From positions 1-64,000 of the forward strand of contig OZ240214.1 of NCBI GenBank assembly GCA_965197575.1: a DNA stretch of 64,000 nt. The letters are read 5' to 3'. The notes under the pieces were generated by a model. The model ran no database searches, had not been told where the DNA came from, and was given only the letters and a program-made list of their open reading frames with translations. This DNA is from VXOI01 sp965197575. GTDB lineage: Bacteria > Chloroflexota > Dehalococcoidia > Lucifugimonadales > UBA3495. How positions within the stretch are numbered: the stretch's first letter is position 1; each line of letters begins with the position of its first letter. Position numbers and translations under genes: made by a program. Below, piece by piece: positions 17,926 through 27,263 of the stretch.

Positions 17926-17944
17926 AATGCCGCCTCCTGAGCGG

Positions 17945-19163
17945 CAGGACGATTGCAAAGTCAGGAGGGTTGACCGCAGAGGCGGGCGATGGTCTGCGTT
18001 GGGCGGAAGGCGCAGGTCTTGGCTCGCAGGGGCATGGACATCTGCCGTGGAAACCATTCCTCCAGGCGCAGGGCGTTCAGCGCGGTGTTGACCAGGGTGG
18101 CGTATACCTCACCCAGTCCCGGACGGCGCAGCGTGTGGACGTCCTCATCCCAACTGCGGTCCTTCACGTGGCGCAGGCTGTTCTCAACCCTCCAGTGATT
18201 GCGGAACCCTCGAAGCAGTTCCTTTGGTCCGCACCGCCGGGAACTCAGGCTGGTCAGCAGATACCACCGCTCCCGGCTCACCTCCCCGGCGGCTATGTCC
18301 ACCGCCTCCTTCTCCACCATCACCCCCTGCCTCGCCCCGGGAAATCCCAACTCATCCCGGATATAGTCGGCCAGCGCCGCACCGGTCCAGATGCGCCGCC
18401 TCTCGATCACACCCGCTTTTTTCCCACGGTCTCCGCCTCAGGCTCACCCAGTTCCTCCACGGCAAACCCGTCCGCCAATGCCGCCAGCGCCTCGGGCCGG
18501 TTCCCCTTGATACGCGCCAGGCAGTCCCGTCCGTAGCTGACTATGGCCCGGCACAGGTCCCGCTCCGTGTACAGGGCGTCCCTGGTCAGCAGTCTCAGGC
18601 CGGGATAGCGCTCGAACAGTTGGGCCAACTACTCCCGCAACACCCCGGGTTCGTGCCGTTTCTCCGATGCCGGCCACTGGGCCAGACCCAACTTCAGGTC
18701 ATGGGCCAGCACGTTCACCATCACCAGGGGATGGCCATTGGCATCCTCGGACTGCTTGGCCCGCTTGCCGTCTGCCGGGGCGTTCACCTCCCGGTCCGCC
18801 ACCACGCCAGCCACCCATCCGGTCAGGGCCCCTTGCAACTGCGCATAAGGGACACCGGCCAGGGTGCGGGAGATAGCAGCGGCGTGGGGCGGATGGTTTC
18901 TGAGAAAACCCAGAGGCTCCTTCAGTGCCGGCCAGTGCATCCTGGCGAAGAGGGCGCTGTGGGCCATGGTGGTCTGGCCGCAGACCAAGCCCGGCAGGGT
19001 CAGCCGCAGCATGGCCTGAAAGGGATGCCGGACTCCCCGGGCCCTCCTGGGATCCGGCGCCTGCTCCAAGCACTTGAATGGAGATTCCGCCGCTGTCATA
19101 TCCACACACTCCCATAGCTCACTTCCCTATTAAACCTCCTTCCCCGACTTTGCTATCGTCCTG
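17945..19163 (-). mobile_element. ISAs1/IS4-like element
   Basis: Imperfect terminal repeats: CAGGACGATTGCAAAGTC at 17945-17962, and the complement of CAGGACGATAGCAAAGTC ending at 19163. No matching flanking duplication was seen, so a rearrangement after insertion is possible. The transposase is broken twice. Confidence 0.7.
17961..19105 (-). pseudogene. ISAs1-type transposase, nonsense codon and frameshift
   Basis: The N-terminus MDMTAAESPFKCLEQAPDPR followed by RARGVRHPF matches ISAs1 transposases. ADGKRAKQS and the distal HWRVENSLRH (YREK-like Glu region) are catalytic landmarks. An in-frame TAG interrupts at 18629-18631, and the frame slips at an A6 run near 18419-18424. Repaired length is about 381 residues. 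It is not functional as read. Confidence 0.75.
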
Positions 19164-19332
19164 ACATGAGGAGTCCGTTTATTGACGAGCCGAAGTGGTC
19201 GGGAATTTATCATCACAGTCTCCGAGAGGTTGAATGCTGGGGTGTTTCCGCTAGGAATGCTCTGAACAAGTTCGGCGGGTTGTGGCATAGTAAGGCTGGA
19301 GAAGCCGAAGCCGGCCGGGGGAATAAGGTTGG

Positions 19333-20283
19333 ATGGACCAGCCAACGTTTGCGGACCTGGAATATCCGGGCAAGAAGCGGAAGACCCGGAGGGAGCTATT
19401 TCTCCAGCGGATGGACGGGCTGATTCCCTGGGAGCGGCTGAAGGAGCGCATCCGGCCCTTCTAGCCCAAGGCCGGGTAGGGCCGGCGGCCCTACCCGTTG
19501 GCGGTGATGCTGCGGGTCCACTGCGTGCAGTTGTTCTACAATCTGAGCGGCCCCGGCATGGAGGACCTGCGCTACGAGGCCGAATCGGTGCGGCGGTTCG
19601 CGGGACTGAAGCTGCCGGAACCGCTGCCCGATGAAACCGCCATCCTGAACTTCCGCCATCTCCTGGAGAAGCGCCAACTGGGCCGGGGCCTGTTCGAGGA
19701 AATCAATGCTCATTTGGCGTCCCAGGGGCTGCGGCTTCGGGAAGGGATCATCGTGGACGCCAGCATCATCGAGGCTCCGTCCTCAACGAAGAACCGGGCT
19801 GGGGAACGCGACCCGGAGATGCGTCAGACCAAGAAGGGGAATGAGTGGCATTTCGGGATGAAAGTCCATACCGGAGTGGATGCGGACACGGGGATAGTGC
19901 ATAGCGTGGCTGCGACGGCGGCCAAGGCGCCTGACGTGACCGGGGCGCACCGGTTGCTGCACGGCGGGGAGAGGCGGGTGTGGGGCGACGCCGGGTATCA
20001 GGGAGTCCACAAGCGGGAGGAGAACCGGGGCCGGGAGGTGGACTGGCAGGTGGCGATGCGTCCCGGCAGGCGCCGGCGGTTGGAGCCTGGCAGCGATGAG
20101 GCGCTGGCGGAGAAGCTCAAGGCGCCGGTGCGGGCCAAGGTGGAGCACCCGTTCCTTAAGGTGAAGCGGCTGTTTGGTTACGGCAAGGTGCGTTACCGGG
20201 GACTGGCCAAGAACAGGCAGCGGCTGGCGCTGTTGCTGGGACTGGGCAACCTGTTGACGGCCCAGCGTCATTGGGCGGCGTGA
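19333..20283 (+). pseudogene. IS5-family transposase with two TAG codons
   Basis: The start is ATG 19333 (MDQPTFADLEYPGKKRKTRR). TAG occurs in frame at 19462-19464 and 19477-19479, where the family has sense residues (IRPF-stop-PKAG-stop-GRRPYPL). The rest is a typical IS5 catalytic core: GIIVDASIIEAPSSTKN, VWGDAGYQG, and the C-terminal EHPFLKVKRLFGYGKVRYRG. It is about 316 codons. Terminal repeats could not be defined. Confidence 0.8.
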
Positions 20284-20470
20284 CGGGGGAGGAGTGCGCC
20301 CGAATCGGGCCAAAGGCCGCTGGCGGGCCCGGCGCCAGGCCCCGCTGGTCCCTCTGAGGCCAAATCAAAGGGCTGGACATTCACCAAAACGGGCAGGAAG
20401 GATGCGTGTCTCCCCGAATGCGGCTCCGGTAAACACATCCCGGCCCTGGCCGGTCTTGTTCAGAGTATCC

Positions 20471-20623
20471 CTAGTATTACAACGACGGATTGTAGAAAAA
20501 GACTATTTATGGTTCCTGTCTGACCACGAGCAATTCACTGTGTGAGGCCCGCGCCCGTTCGGCGGCAGCTTCAATTCCGGCGTACGGATCACCTTCTCAG
20601 ACAATCCGTCGTTGCAATACTAG
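20471..20623. mobile_element. 145-bp MITE related to IS701, CTAG duplication
   Basis: TATTACAACGACGGATTGT (20475-20493) is mirrored by ACAATCCGTCGTTGCAATA (20601-20619) with one mismatch, and CTAG flanks both sides. The first 13 bases equal those of the IS701 element at 651-666. It has no coding capacity. An IS630 copy is inserted in the TA of its right CTAG. Confidence 0.85.
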
Positions 20624-20703
20624 TACCGTTTCCAGAAAGTCTTACAATCATAAAGAAGATCAGGTAGGCTTGGGTAAAATCCTTTAGCGAGGCCGTACCT
20701 GAC

Positions 20704-21174
20704 ATGCCTGTCTCCAAATACAAAGTCGAACTGACCCAATCCGAACGCTCCGCTCTGATTGAAACATCCGGCCGTGGCAAGCCGTTGGCCCGCACGGTAA
20801 AGCGGGCCCTTGCGCTGTTGAAAGCTGACGAAGGACTCGCAGACCGCGAGGTAGCTGAGGCGGTTTCGCTCAACGCCGCCACTGTTGCCAGAGTGCGCAG
20901 ACGGTTCGTCGAGGAGGGGGTGGAAGCCGCAATCAACGACCGGCCACGGTCAGGCCGTGAGCGCAAGCTGAGCGGCAGACAGGAGGCGCACCTCGTCGCC
21001 ATCGCGTGCAGCAATGCGCCCGAAGGACACGCGCACTGGACGCTCCAGCTACTTGCTGACAAGGTGGTGGCGATGGAGTTTGCCGGGAGCATATCCCTGG
21101 AGACGGTGCGCCAGATACTCAAAAAAACGAACTCAAACCATGGAAGAAGAAAGAGTGGTGCATCCCCAAGGTGA
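20704..21174 (+). CDS. IS630 transposase, frame A (DNA-binding half)
   Basis: A 156-residue N-terminal half with tandem helix-turn-helix segments (ADREVAEAVSLNAATVARVR). It ends just after an A7 run at 21121-21127. A -1 slip there leads into the frame that encodes KNELKPWKKKEWCIPK and the DDE domain. The same arrangement is preserved in copies C and D, which argues for programmed frameshifting rather than damage. Confidence 0.8.
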   Translation: MPVSKYKVELTQSERSALIETSGRGKPLARTVKRALALLKADEGLADREVAEAVSLNAATVARVRRRFVEEGVEAAINDRPRSGRERKLSGRQEAHLVAIACSNAPEGHAHWTLQLLADKVVAMEFAGSISLETVRQILKKTNSNHGRRKSGASPR

Positions 21175-21821
21175 GCGGGGAGTTCGTGGCCCGGATGGAG
21201 GATGTGCTGGACCTGTACCACGAAGACTACGACCCGGAGCGTCCGGTGGTGTGTTTCGACGAGACCTCCAAGCAGTTGATCGAGGACGTGAGGCCGCCCA
21301 TCAAGGCCAAGCCCGGACGGGTGGAACGCTATGACACCGAGTACCAGCGAAACGGTACCCGAAACCTGTTCATGTTCTGTGAACCGAAGGGCGGATGGAG
21401 ACATGCCGAAGTGACCGGGCGCCGCACTGCGGTGGACTTTGCTCACCAGATGCGCTGGCTGGTTGACCAGGCGTACCCCCACGCCAGGGTGGTCCGGCTG
21501 GTGTTGGACAATCTCAATACGCACAAGTTGGGCTCGCTCTACGAAGCATTTGGAGCGTCCGAAGCGCGTCGTATAGCCAAGCGCTTGGAGCTGCACCACA
21601 CTCCCGTGCATGGAAGCTGGCTGAACATGGCCGAGATCGAGTTGAGCGTCTTCAGCAGACAGTGTCTGAACCGCCGGGTCGGCGATGAAGTGCTGCTGCG
21701 GCAGGAGGTCGCCGCCCTCGAACGCGAGCGCAACGATGCTGGCGCCGTCATAGACTGGCGGTTCTCCACTCAAGACGCCCGCAGTAAACTCCAACATGTA
21801 TATCCATCAGGATTAAATTGA
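21171..21821 (+). CDS. IS630 transposase, frame B (DDE catalytic half)
   Basis: A 216-residue catalytic half. The acidic triad is seen in VVCFDETSKQL, LVLDNLNTH and NMAEIELSVF. Translated alone it would start at GTG 21171; fusion with frame A by -1 slippage gives the full transposase of about 360 residues. No lesion is visible, so this copy may be active. Confidence 0.82.
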   Translation: MSGEFVARMEDVLDLYHEDYDPERPVVCFDETSKQLIEDVRPPIKAKPGRVERYDTEYQRNGTRNLFMFCEPKGGWRHAEVTGRRTAVDFAHQMRWLVDQAYPHARVVRLVLDNLNTHKLGSLYEAFGASEARRIAKRLELHHTPVHGSWLNMAEIELSVFSRQCLNRRVGDEVLLRQEVAALERERNDAGAVIDWRFSTQDARSKLQHVYPSGLN

Positions 21822-22028
21822 AACGGTACTAGGATATTTGATCTAATCCTAGCGGAAACACTTAGAAACTATCTTCGAGCATGGTTCGACAAGACCACCA
21901 CGGGCTGGATGGGATGATGTCTACCGCTAACCCTGAGCCTGTGATGGGCGCGACTATGGCTGAAGGTCCTCTCGAGACAGTTTCCATAGATTAGTTCATG
22001 CCTGAATCATGCGTGGGTCGAGAGGCGG

Positions 22029-22070
22029 TTGACAGAGCCACGACAATGCTACAGTATCCTTGAGTAAGAC
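22029..22070 (+). promoter_or_regulatory. promoter and putative RHH operator
   Basis: TTGACA (22029-22034) precedes TACAGT or CAGTAT at 15-17 bp spacing. AGTAAGAC (22063-22070) lies 20 bp before the RHH gene. The same octamer precedes the serine recombinase at 23994-24001 and, on the other strand, the second RHH gene at 29023-29030. It is a likely binding site for the RHH proteins. Confidence 0.45.
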
Positions 22071-22089
22071 TGGATAACAAGGAACTATT

Positions 22090-22347
22090 ATGCCAAGAAC
22101 CACAAAGACCATCACCTTCTCACTGCCGCCGGAAATGGCGGAGCGGCTGGACGAAGTGATGCAGCAGCAGGGCCGGTCGCGGAGCGAGTTCCTGCGGGAA
22201 GCCGTGCTCCGTTACATCGAGGAGTGCGAGTGGCGGCAATTGCTACACTACGGGGAGGAGCGAGCTAGGGCCCAGGGCATCGGCCCCGAGGACGTGGCCA
22301 GCCTGGTGGAAAAATACAGGGTCGAGGTGGGCCAGTCCCGGACATGA
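22090..22347 (+). CDS. ribbon-helix-helix antitoxin/regulator
   Basis: An 85-residue CopG/Arc-type protein. The ribbon strand TKTITFSLPPEMAERLDEVM is followed by the helix-turn-helix core GRSRSEFLREAVLRYIEE, then an acidic C-terminal tail that would contact the toxin. The stop overlaps the PIN-gene ATG by 4 nt. Its N-terminus closely resembles the second RHH protein at 28759-28989. Autoregulation through the AGTAAGAC site upstream is likely. Confidence 0.8.
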   Translation: MPRTTKTITFSLPPEMAERLDEVMQQQGRSRSEFLREAVLRYIEECEWRQLLHYGEERARAQGIGPEDVASLVEKYRVEVGQSRT

Positions 22348-22754
22348 GAGTGGTCCTGGACACCAACGTGATAATCTCCGCCCTCAACTTCCCCGGCAAC
22401 GAGCGATTGGTGCCGGAGTTGGCCCTGCGGGGACGGTTCGAGTTCTTCCTGTCTCTCTTCATCCTAGAGGAAGTTGCGGGAGTGCTGGTGCGCAAGTTCG
22501 GTTGGGACGAGGAACGCACAGCCCAGGCGATCCGAGTCATTGAGAACGCTGCCACGATAATGGAGCCACCACGGCTCCTTGAACTGATAGGGGGCGGTCA
22601 CGCCGACAACCGGGTGTTGGATTGTACGGTGGCCGCATCCGCTGACTACCTGGTGACCGGTGACCGAAGGCATCTCCTGCCACTCGGGGAACACCACGGC
22701 ACAAGAATCGTCAACGCCCCGGGCTTCCTGTCGGAGTTGGCCGAAGTACGGTAG
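22344..22754 (+). CDS. PIN-domain toxin
   Basis: A 136-residue PIN-domain protein of the putative toxin family COG1569. The acidic site residues are in VVLDTNVIIS (Asp6), EEVAGVL (Glu in the first helix), DNRVLDCTVA and LVTGDRRHL. It is coupled to the RHH gene by an ATGA overlap. An expected mRNA/tRNA-cleaving toxin. An IS66 remnant follows 37 bp downstream. Confidence 0.82.
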   Translation: MRVVLDTNVIISALNFPGNERLVPELALRGRFEFFLSLFILEEVAGVLVRKFGWDEERTAQAIRVIENAATIMEPPRLLELIGGGHADNRVLDCTVAASADYLVTGDRRHLLPLGEHHGTRIVNAPGFLSELAEVR

Positions 22755-22790
22755 GCCGCAGGCAAGCCACGCCCGCCCAATCGCTGACGG

Positions 22791-23944
22791 GTAACTGTTC
22801 AGACTGGAGCGAGTTGGGGTTGGGAGAGGATGGAGTTCAGGGCATGGCAGGGGTTGCGGCCCCGCAAGCGCCAAGTGCCGAACAAGGAAGCCAGAACGCT
22901 CTTGGTGGTGCTCCCTTCCGGTGAACGGGTCCCGCCGCTGATCTTCCGGCTCACCACCGCAGGACGCAGGCTGCGCTCCGCCGCGTTATTGTCCGCGCTC
23001 ACCAGGGGGTCAGCGACGAAGGTGAACAACTCCGGCAAGAAGCGTTCCACCCGCTGGCACAGAACGCTCATGGGCGCGCGCTGCCCACGTAAGGCTTGCA
23101 GATGGACAACATCTGCTCTTGGAGGAGCTCCTGTTGTCTTACCCGTTGGACCCGCTGCACCGTTTCCGGCAGGCCCGGGTCAGGGCCGGGATGTGCCTGG
23201 GCCTGGTCATACACCTCCCGGACCTCTTGAGTCCCCTCTTGAGTCCATTGGGCCAGGCCCTGGTGTTGGGGGTATTTCTCCTTCAGTTGGCGGATGTCCC
23301 GCAGCAGGTGGGTCCAACACCTCCGCAACCGCCTGCCTTCCCCGGCTGGCCCGGCGGAGGAAGCAACGCACTTCCGGAGTGCTCAAGCTCCAGAGATACC
23401 CGTTGCGGCCATCTTCCCGCCAGCCCGTCTCGTCCCCGTACACCACCGGACTGGCTCGAATCCGCTGCTGTAGCCGGTTGTACTCCTCCTGGCCGCGCCC
23501 GGCCGCTCCACGCACCAAGGCCACCAGTTCCCCCACGCTGAGGCCCAGTCTGTAGCGCCACTTCAGGTAGCGTTGAATCACCCCATAGGGAAGCCGGGAC
23601 TCCTCCCGGAGCACGCATACCTCCTGCTGGACTGAGATTCCTGCCCGTTGCCGCCCCGCCACGAGGGCGCTCAAGTCCGGTTCAGGGGACCATCGCTGCC
23701 CGCACTTCCGGCAAGTGCGTTCCAGCACCACGTGCTCAGTCACCCGCGCCCGCACCCGGGGTATCGATATCACCTGGCGGCTTCTCCTGACCTTCCAACT
23801 CGGCGATTCGGGCTTCCAGAGCCTCAACATGGTCGAGGAGTTGACTAACCAACTGAATCAACTCCTCACGGGAGGCCCCAACTAAATTCACCTGCCGGTC
23901 CATGCTTATAGTCTACCCCTGACTTAGCCAGTCTGAACAGTTAC
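22791..23944 (-). mobile_element. IS66-family element, decayed
   Basis: Perfect 17-bp terminal repeats GTAACTGTTCAGACTGG (22791-22807) and its complement (23928-23944). Flanks GCTGACGG (22783-22790) and GCTGACAG (23945-23952) are an 8-bp duplication with one change, the size expected for IS66. It is shorter than usual for the family and its transposase is broken. Confidence 0.85.
22799..23903 (-). pseudogene. IS66 transposase (TnpC) pseudogene
   Basis: The N-terminus from ATG 23903 is a coiled coil (ELIQLVSQLLDHVEALEARI). Then, in another frame, come the zinc-binding CRKCGQRW and the catalytic segment VVYGDETGWRED. RCWTHLLRDIRQL and the C-terminal SADNNAAERSLRPAVVSRKI follow in further frames. 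At least three shifts (near 23775, 23300 and 23070) and a missing linker make it inactive. Confidence 0.8.
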
Positions 23945-23993
23945 GCTGACAGTTGCTCCTTGACAACGGACACTCAGGAGTTCGATGACACTT

Positions 23994-24001
23994 AGTAAGA
24001 C
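23994..24001 (+). promoter_or_regulatory. AGTAAGAC site before serine recombinase
   Basis: AGTAAGAC lies 28 bp before the recombinase ATG. It matches the octamer upstream of both RHH genes, so the recombinase was probably under the same RHH control before IS66 separated it from the RHH-PIN pair. Confidence 0.35.
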
Positions 24002-24028
24002 TCAGTAATCAAAAGCAAGGGGGGACGG

Positions 24029-24828
24029 ATGAAGAAACAGGTGCAACCCCTCACCCCGGCGGCCCTCTACGCCAGGGTCTCCAGCGACCGCCAGGACGTG
24101 GACCTGTATGTGGACGCCCAGCTAAGGGCGCTCCGGGACTACGCCAAGAACAACGGCTACACCATAGCCCGCGAGTACGTGGACGAGGCCGAGAGCGGCC
24201 GCATCGCCGACCGGCCCCAGTTCCGCAAGATGATCGACGAGGGCGGCAGGAACAACGCTCCCTTCCATGGAGATATTGGTCTGGAAATTTTCGCGCTTTA
24301 CCCGCAAGCGGGAGCACGCCGTCGCCTTCAAGTCCATGCTCAGGCGCAGGGCAGTCCGCGTCGTCTCCATCACCGAGCAGGCCGACGACACCCCCACCGG
24401 CAAGCTCCTTGAGGCCATCATCGAGAGCGTGGACGAGTTCTACAGCGAGAATCTTGCCCAGGAGGTCGTGCGGGGGATGCGGGAAGCGGCATCCAGGGGT
24501 TACTTCCTGGGTTCCAAGGCGCCCTTCGGCTACAACCGCGTCAAGGTCAGCGACGGGGTCAGGGAGCGTCCCACCCTGGAGGTTGACCCGGAGGCCGCTC
24601 CCATCGTCAAGGAAATCTTCGAGAGTTCGCGGCGGGGCAACGGGCTGATGGAGATCTGCAAGGAGCTTAACGGGCGGGGCATCACCCACAAGGGAAAGCG
24701 CTGGCAGAAGAACGTTGTCCACTACCTGCTGACCAACGAAGCCTACACCGGCACCGCCGTCTGGGGAGTGAAGGGCAAGGGAGAAAAGGCGGGAGAGCCG
24801 GTCAGGGTGGAAGGCGCCTGGCCTGCCC
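24029..24828 (+). pseudogene. large serine recombinase 1, 5' part
   Basis: The N-terminal resolvase domain has the nucleophile Ser in LYARVSSDRQD; the recombinase domain follows (GSKAPFGYNRVKVSDGVRER). One extra base near 24270 shifts the frame between NNAPF and EILVWKFSRF; recombinase 2 shows the intact junction. At 24829 two IS630 copies interrupt the gene. Its continuation at 27264 rejoins exactly: GCC CTA GTG CCC reads ALVP across the TA target. The full protein was about 525 residues. Confidence 0.82.
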
Positions 24829-24834
24829 TAGTAG

Positions 24835-25491
24835 TCAGTCAACCGTGAAATCGGAAGGGTAAAGACGGTGAAGTTTGGTTCGGGCGTCCTGGGTATTGAA
24901 CCGCCAGTTGATGGCGGCCTGGGCGGCGTTTCGCTCCGTGACCAAGGCTTGGACCTCCCGCCGCAGCGCCTCCTCGCTGGGGAGCCGCTGGCTGAGGCAA
25001 CAGCGGGACAGTACGCTGAACTCGATTTCCGCCATGTTCAACCAACTGCCGTGCTTGGGGGTGTAGTGGAACTCCAGCCGCCGGGCAATCCTCCGGGCCT
25101 CAGCTGCCGGGAAAGTCTCGTACAAAGACGCCGTGCGGTGGGTGTTCAGATTGTCCAGGACCACTCGCACCACCTGGGCTTCCGGGTAGGCCTCGTCCGC
25201 CAGCCAGCGCATCCGGTGGGCGAAGTCCTGCATGGTGCGCCGTCCGGTGACCTCCACCGGCCGCCAGCCAGCCAAGGGCTCGCAGGCCAGGAACAGGTTG
25301 CGGGTGCCCTCCCGCCGGTACTCATAGTCCTGCCGCTGCGGCAGTCCTGGCCGGGGCGGCAGCGAGGGCCGGGTCTCGGCCAACAACTGGGTGGAGGTCT
25401 CGTCAAAGCAGACCACCGGCCTTTGGGGGTCATGGGGTTCCTGGTACAGGTCCAGGACGTCCTCCATGTGGGCCACGAACCCGGCGCTCAC
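24835..25491 (-). CDS. IS630 copy D transposase, frame B (DDE half)
   Basis: A 218-residue DDE half with VVCFDETSTQLL, VVLDNLNTHRT and NMAEIEFSVL. It lies one frame back from frame A across an A7 run (complement of 25535-25541). It ends next to the left terminal repeat. It looks intact. Confidence 0.8.
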   Translation of the reverse strand: MSAGFVAHMEDVLDLYQEPHDPQRPVVCFDETSTQLLAETRPSLPPRPGLPQRQDYEYRREGTRNLFLACEPLAGWRPVEVTGRRTMQDFAHRMRWLADEAYPEAQVVRVVLDNLNTHRTASLYETFPAAEARRIARRLEFHYTPKHGSWLNMAEIEFSVLSRCCLSQRLPSEEALRREVQALVTERNAAQAAINWRFNTQDARTKLHRLYPSDFTVD

Positions 25492-25976
25492 CTGGGGGAT
25501 GCGCCGCTCCTTCTTCCGCCACGGCTTGAGCGCGTTTTTTTAAGACGCTTTCGCACCCCCTCGTGGGACATGGAAGCCGCCAGCCCCAACTCCACCACCT
25601 TGCCAGCCAAAAGGCGCAGCGTCCAGTGGTCATGGCCTTCCGGGGCCGGGCGGCAGGCCAGGGCGATCAGGCGGGCTTCGCCCCGGTCGTCCAGCTTGCG
25701 GGGCCGGTGGGCTTGGGGACGGTCCTTCAGGACCCCAGCCAACCCATCCTCGCTGAAGCGCTGCTTGACCCGGTACACCGTGCTCAGCGCCACATCCAGC
25801 CCTTCAGCCACCCGGGGCGCCGGCCAACCGTCGTCGCTCTTTAGCAGAATCCGCACCCTGGCGCTCACCCGCGCCGTGCTTTTCCCAACCCGGATCAGAC
25901 GCCGGAGTTCTTCCCGTTGTTCCGGCGTCAGCCGCACCGTGTGCTTGTCCCTTACCATCACCGCCACCTCCGCCAT
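25488..25976 (-). CDS. IS630 copy D transposase, frame A (DNA-binding half)
   Basis: A 162-residue helix-turn-helix half starting at ATG 25976 (MAEVAVMVRDKHTVRLTPEQ), with VAEGLDVALSTVYRVKQRF as the recognition region. It ends past the A7 slip site in an out-of-frame tail. Fusion with the DDE half by -1 slippage is expected. Confidence 0.78.
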   Translation of the reverse strand: MAEVAVMVRDKHTVRLTPEQREELRRLIRVGKSTARVSARVRILLKSDDGWPAPRVAEGLDVALSTVYRVKQRFSEDGLAGVLKDRPQAHRPRKLDDRGEARLIALACRPAPEGHDHWTLRLLAGKVVELGLAASMSHEGVRKRLKKTRSSRGGRRSGASPR

Positions 25977-26062
25977 CGACTCTTCCTGCCAGACAGGGCA
26001 ACCTATTTGGCCCCCTTATTTAACAAATCCTAAAACCAAGTTCACTGACTACTAGTACCGTT

Positions 26063-26757
26063 TCAATTTAATCCTGATGGATAGATATGTTGGAGTTTAC
26101 TGCGGGCGTCTTGAGTGGAGAACCGCCAGTCTATGACGGCGCCAGCATCGTTGCGCTCGCGTTCGAGGGCGGCAACCTCCTGCCGCAGCAGCACTTCATC
26201 GCCGACCCGGCGGTTCAGACACTGTCTGCTGAAGACGCTCAACTCGATCTCGGCCATGTTCAGCCAGCTTCCATGGGTGGGAGTGTGGTGCAGCTCCAGA
26301 CGCTTGGCTATACGACGCGCTTCGGACGCTCCAAATGCTTCGTAGAGCGAGCCGGGCTTGTGGGTGTTGAGATTGTCCAACACCAGCCGGACGACCCTGG
26401 CGTGGGGGTACGCCTGGTCAACCAGCCAGCGCATCTGGTGAGCAAAGTCCACAGCAGTGCGGCGCCCGGTCACTTCGACGTGTCTCCATCCGCCCTTCGG
26501 TTCACAGAACATGAACAGGTTCCGGGTCCCGTTTCGCTGGTACTCGGTGTCATAGCGCTCCACCCGTCCGGGGGCGGCCTTGATGGGAGGCCGCCCATCC
26601 TCGAGCAACTGCTTGGAGGACTCGTCAAAACACACCACCGGCCGCTCCGGGTCGTACTCTTCGTGATAAAGGTCCAGCACATCCTCCATCCGGGCGACGA
26701 ACTCCCCGCTCAGCTTGGGGATGCGCCATTCCTTTTTCTTCCACGGCTTGAGTTCGT
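26063..26757 (-). CDS. IS630 copy C transposase, frame B (DDE half)
   Basis: The DDE half reads KNELKPWKKKEWRIPK and then VVCFDESSKQLLEDG, LVLDNLNTHKPG and NMAEIELSVF, with a stop at 26063. There is no good independent start, so it is entered by -1 slippage at the A7 run (complement of 26757-26763). It differs from copy B by scattered substitutions only. Confidence 0.78.
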
Positions 26758-27180
26758 TTTTTTGAGTATCTGGCGCACCGTCTCCAGGGAGATGCTCCCG
26801 GCAAACTCCATCGCCACTACCTTGTCCGCCAGCAGATGGAGCGTCCAGTTTACATGTCCTTCGGGTGGACTGCTGCACGCGATGGCGACGAGGTGCGCCT
26901 CCTGTCTGCCGCTCAGCTTGCGCTCACGGCCTGACCGTGGCCGGTCGTTGATTGCGGCTTCCAGCCCCTCCTCGACGAACCGTCTGCGCACTCTGGCAAC
27001 AGTGGCGGCGCTGAGCGAAACCGCCTCAGCCGCCTCACGGTCTAAGAGTCCTTCGTCAGCTTTCAACAGCGCAAGGGCCCGCTTTACCGTGCGGGCCAAC
27101 GGCTTGCCACGGCCGGATGTTTCAATCAGAGCGAAGCGTTCGGATTGGGTCAGTTCGACTTTGTATTTGGAGACAGGCAT
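26710..27180 (-). CDS. IS630 copy C transposase, frame A (DNA-binding half)
   Basis: A 156-residue half starting at ATG 27180 (MPVSKYKVELTQSERFALIE), nearly the same as copy B frame A. It ends just after the A7 run. No lesion is visible. Confidence 0.8.
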   Translation of the reverse strand: MPVSKYKVELTQSERFALIETSGRGKPLARTVKRALALLKADEGLLDREAAEAVSLSAATVARVRRRFVEEGLEAAINDRPRSGRERKLSGRQEAHLVAIACSSPPEGHVNWTLHLLADKVVAMEFAGSISLETVRQILKKTNSSRGRKRNGASPS

Positions 27181-27263
27181 ATCAGGTACGGCCTCGCTAA
27201 AGGATTTTACTCAAGCCTACCTGATCTCCCTTATGATTGTAAGACTTTCTGGAAACGGTACTA

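Larger units (their letters stand above)
20621..21831 (+). mobile_element. IS630-family element, copy B
   Basis: Terminal repeats GTACCGTTTC (20623-20632) and GAAACGGTAC (21820-21829) are flanked by TA at 20621-20622 and 21830-21831. Two overlapping frames are joined by an A7 slip site. Copy C at 26053-27263 is nearly the same sequence in opposite orientation. It is inserted into the CTAG duplication of a MITE. Confidence 0.88.
24829..26054 (-). mobile_element. IS630-family element, copy D
   Basis: Ends GTAGTCAGT (24831-24839) and ACTGACTAC (26044-26052), flanked by TA at 24829-24830 and 26053-26054. It shares the right-hand TA with copy C, so copy C inserted into its target duplication. The transposase is only distantly similar to copies B and C. 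It interrupts serine recombinase 1. Confidence 0.85.
26053..27263 (-). mobile_element. IS630-family element, copy C
   Basis: Terminal repeats GTACCGTTTC (26055-26064) and GAAACGGTAC (27252-27261) with TA at 26053-26054 and 27262-27263. A near-duplicate of copy B (20621-21831) in the opposite orientation. It is tandem with copy D, the two sharing a single TA, and both sit inside serine recombinase 1. Confidence 0.88.
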
